Below, in pieces: positions 19,441 through 20,502 of a DNA stretch of 20,502 bases. The stretch is from Mnemiopsis leidyi (Eukaryota > Ctenophora > Tentaculata > Lobata > Bolinopsidae). The number at the start of each line of letters is the position of its first letter. Positions within the stretch are counted from its first letter, which is position 1. Made by a program: the position numbers and the translations under genes. The notes beneath the pieces are model-generated. The model made no database searches. It saw only the letters and a program-made list of their open reading frames with translations, and had not been told where the DNA came from. The DNA is taken from NCBI GenBank assembly GCA_000226015.1, contig JH153778.1, positions 6,950 through 27,451 of the forward strand. Reading direction: 5' to 3'.

Positions 19441-19568
19441 GACGTCTGACAACCCGAAATGCAGTTTAGAGAAATTAATGGTTATGGTGATAGTTTCTGA
19501 ATTGACTAATAGAGCCTAGCGCCAGCTTGCACTAGGCTATAATAGCCAAAGATTATATTTAGTCGCAT

Positions 19569-19574
19569 TTTATT
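19569..19574 (-). terminator. AATAAA poly(A) signal after the 19594 ORF
   Basis: The minus strand reads AATAAA about 20 nt beyond the stop codon of the ORF at 19594-19824. The close spacing supports that ORF being a terminal exon. Confidence 0.45.
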
Positions 19575-19593
19575 TCCTATTGGCTATATGCCG

Positions 19594-19824
19594 TCAACAG
19601 TCAAGAAGTGTAACTCCTGGAGTTTTCCTTATTGGCTTATTGGTTCTCTTTGGAGAGCTACTGGTAAAGGAAGTAAACACCAGCCTTGAGGACTTAAGCT
19701 CCATAACTGAATCGAATGTATCCTGTATTTTCATTAGCACTTGATCTGAATCTAACCCCAGGATCCTGAATAGCTCATTGTTGGTTTTACATTCTAGTAA
19801 ATATGAGTCATCCGTGATCATCAT
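19594..19824 (-). CDS. Unidentified ORF, possible terminal exon of a minus-strand gene
   Basis: From ATG this encodes 76 aa. The frame is open upstream to a stop at 19918-19920 (107 codons in all). Visible composition: hydrophobic start SYLLE, an amphipathic middle (NELFRILGLD, QVLMKIQDTFDSVMEL), then a Ser/Lys/Arg-rich end (SSSPKRTNKPIRKTPG) and TLLDC before the stop. AATAAA follows 20 nt later. I do not recognise the family. No acceptor AG is seen within the open upstream part, so the exon border is unclear. It may be a chance ORF or a decayed element. Confidence 0.35.
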   Translation of the reverse strand: MMITDDSYLLECKTNNELFRILGLDSDQVLMKIQDTFDSVMELKSSRLVFTSFTSSSPKRTNKPIRKTPGVTLLDC

Positions 19825-19948
19825 AGATAGGGAAACAGAGCCGATATGCCTTTCATGTTTGGGATATTTACCATGTAGAAGGATATTAGTTTTAGTAAAA
19901 TATGTCAGGTCAAAGTGTCATTTAGTTTGGTGAGTTGGGCAATTGGTG

Positions 19949-20109
19949 CCATTGGCGCCAATGGAATCATTCAGTGGAAGAGTGGATGTTCCATAGGCAC
20001 AAATGGCGATGCAGTTAGAGGCACCAATGGCGGTTCCTATCACCATTGGTCTTAATGGCAGTGTTCTATTGGCAGCCATTAGATCCATTTTAATGGAACC
20101 AATGGATCT
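19949..20109. repeat. CCATTGG/CCAATGG-rich palindromic cluster
   Basis: This includes a perfect 16-bp palindrome CCATTGGCGCCAATGG (19949-19964), AGATCCATT (20081-20089) with its complement AATGGATCT (20101-20109), and several further CCATTGG, CCAATGG or ATTGG copies between. An ORF on the minus strand here (19918-20133) is a by-product of the repeat. Confidence 0.65.
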
Positions 20110-20502
20110 ACTGGAAGGCGACACTCTCTTCAAACTATAAAATGATTTCGGCGCAAAAAGGCATTACTAAGGGTTAATGATTGAGGGGGTGGTTGGAGAA
20201 TGTGTATACTAGGTTTATGTCGTGTGTACGTACGTACGTTACGTTCGTGCGCGCGCTCCTTTATTAAACTTAGTCATGTATACAAATACAATAATAGCTG
20301 TGTTAACAGACTTAACTGCCTCCGGCCGACGAATGTAGTTCACATTATGCAATGTATACATGATTGCCTCAATTTTTTGTTCTAATCATGCAACAATCGC
20401 AACAAGATGTACCATCAATCAAGAGATACGATACAAAATTCTTTTAAACTGAAGTTTTATTGAGTAATTTGTCTTGAATGACAGATTACCTAGATTAAAA
20501 GA
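20110..20502. other. Non-coding right edge with ACGT/GC simple repeat
   Basis: TACGTACGTACGTTACGT and GTGCGCGCGC tracts at about 20227-20256. Otherwise AT-rich sequence without a supported gene. Confidence 0.5.

Larger units (their letters stand above)
16486..19568. other. Gene-poor, repeat-rich interval
   Basis: I recognise no gene in about 3 kb. Visible items: an inverted repeat near 16655-16716 (TACCACCC against GGGTGGTA); a short minus-strand frame at about 17000-17130 reading SKAKNTYKKKWLNPEERPDYG before a stop, possibly a dead transposon; a two-copy AAGGAAAACAATAAT repeat at about 17528-17562; a tRNA-SINE-like stretch at about 18115-18260; the third 58-bp miniature element; diverged direct repeats at 18921-19124; and a GC-rich hairpin at 19402-19440. 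Confidence 0.5.

Overview
The window is animal nuclear DNA, most likely from a non-vertebrate metazoan. Every recognisable gene is a metazoan family split by short GT-AG introns: a class A GPCR, an SLC9B/NHA sodium-proton antiporter, the proteasome activator PSME3 (PA28 gamma), a COMM-domain protein, and a secreted sushi-domain protein. Introns and intergenic DNA are AT-rich and carry miniature transposons. I cannot name the species. Exon models below were built by hand from splice signals, reading-frame continuity and remembered family patterns; no alignment was run.

Layout. (1) 1-850, plus strand: the last two exons of a class A GPCR (end of TM5 to the C-terminal tail). (2) 1117-10719, minus strand: an 11-exon SLC9B gene whose phases close to a 487-residue protein, converging tail-to-tail with the GPCR. 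Its second ion-site aspartate reads as Asn. (3) Inside its 5.8 kb intron 4, on the opposite strand, 5950-9184: a secreted-protein gene with a signal peptide, three Cys/Trp repeats and three sushi domains, whose last exon I did not find. (4) 11155-15561, minus: a complete 10-exon PSME3 gene of 258 residues. (5) 15988-16485, minus: a COMM-domain gene, COMMD8-like, with no intron in the part seen. (6) 16486-20502: gene-poor, repeat-rich DNA with one unidentified minus-strand terminal-exon-like ORF at 19594-19824 followed by AATAAA.

COMMD8-like, PSME3 and SLC9B lie head-to-tail on the minus strand about 430 bp apart. They share no obvious pathway: endosomal trafficking, nuclear proteasome activation and ion transport.

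The most novel signal is a mobile-element family only 58-61 bp long. Three copies are flanked by 8-bp target duplications, and one has an extra 12-bp end fragment plus a third copy of the duplication. Also notable are three TA-flanked miniature elements with CAGT...TTTACCG ends, two independent tandem duplications that each copy a 3' splice site, a foldback structure in PSME3 intron 1, and the DN motif in the antiporter.
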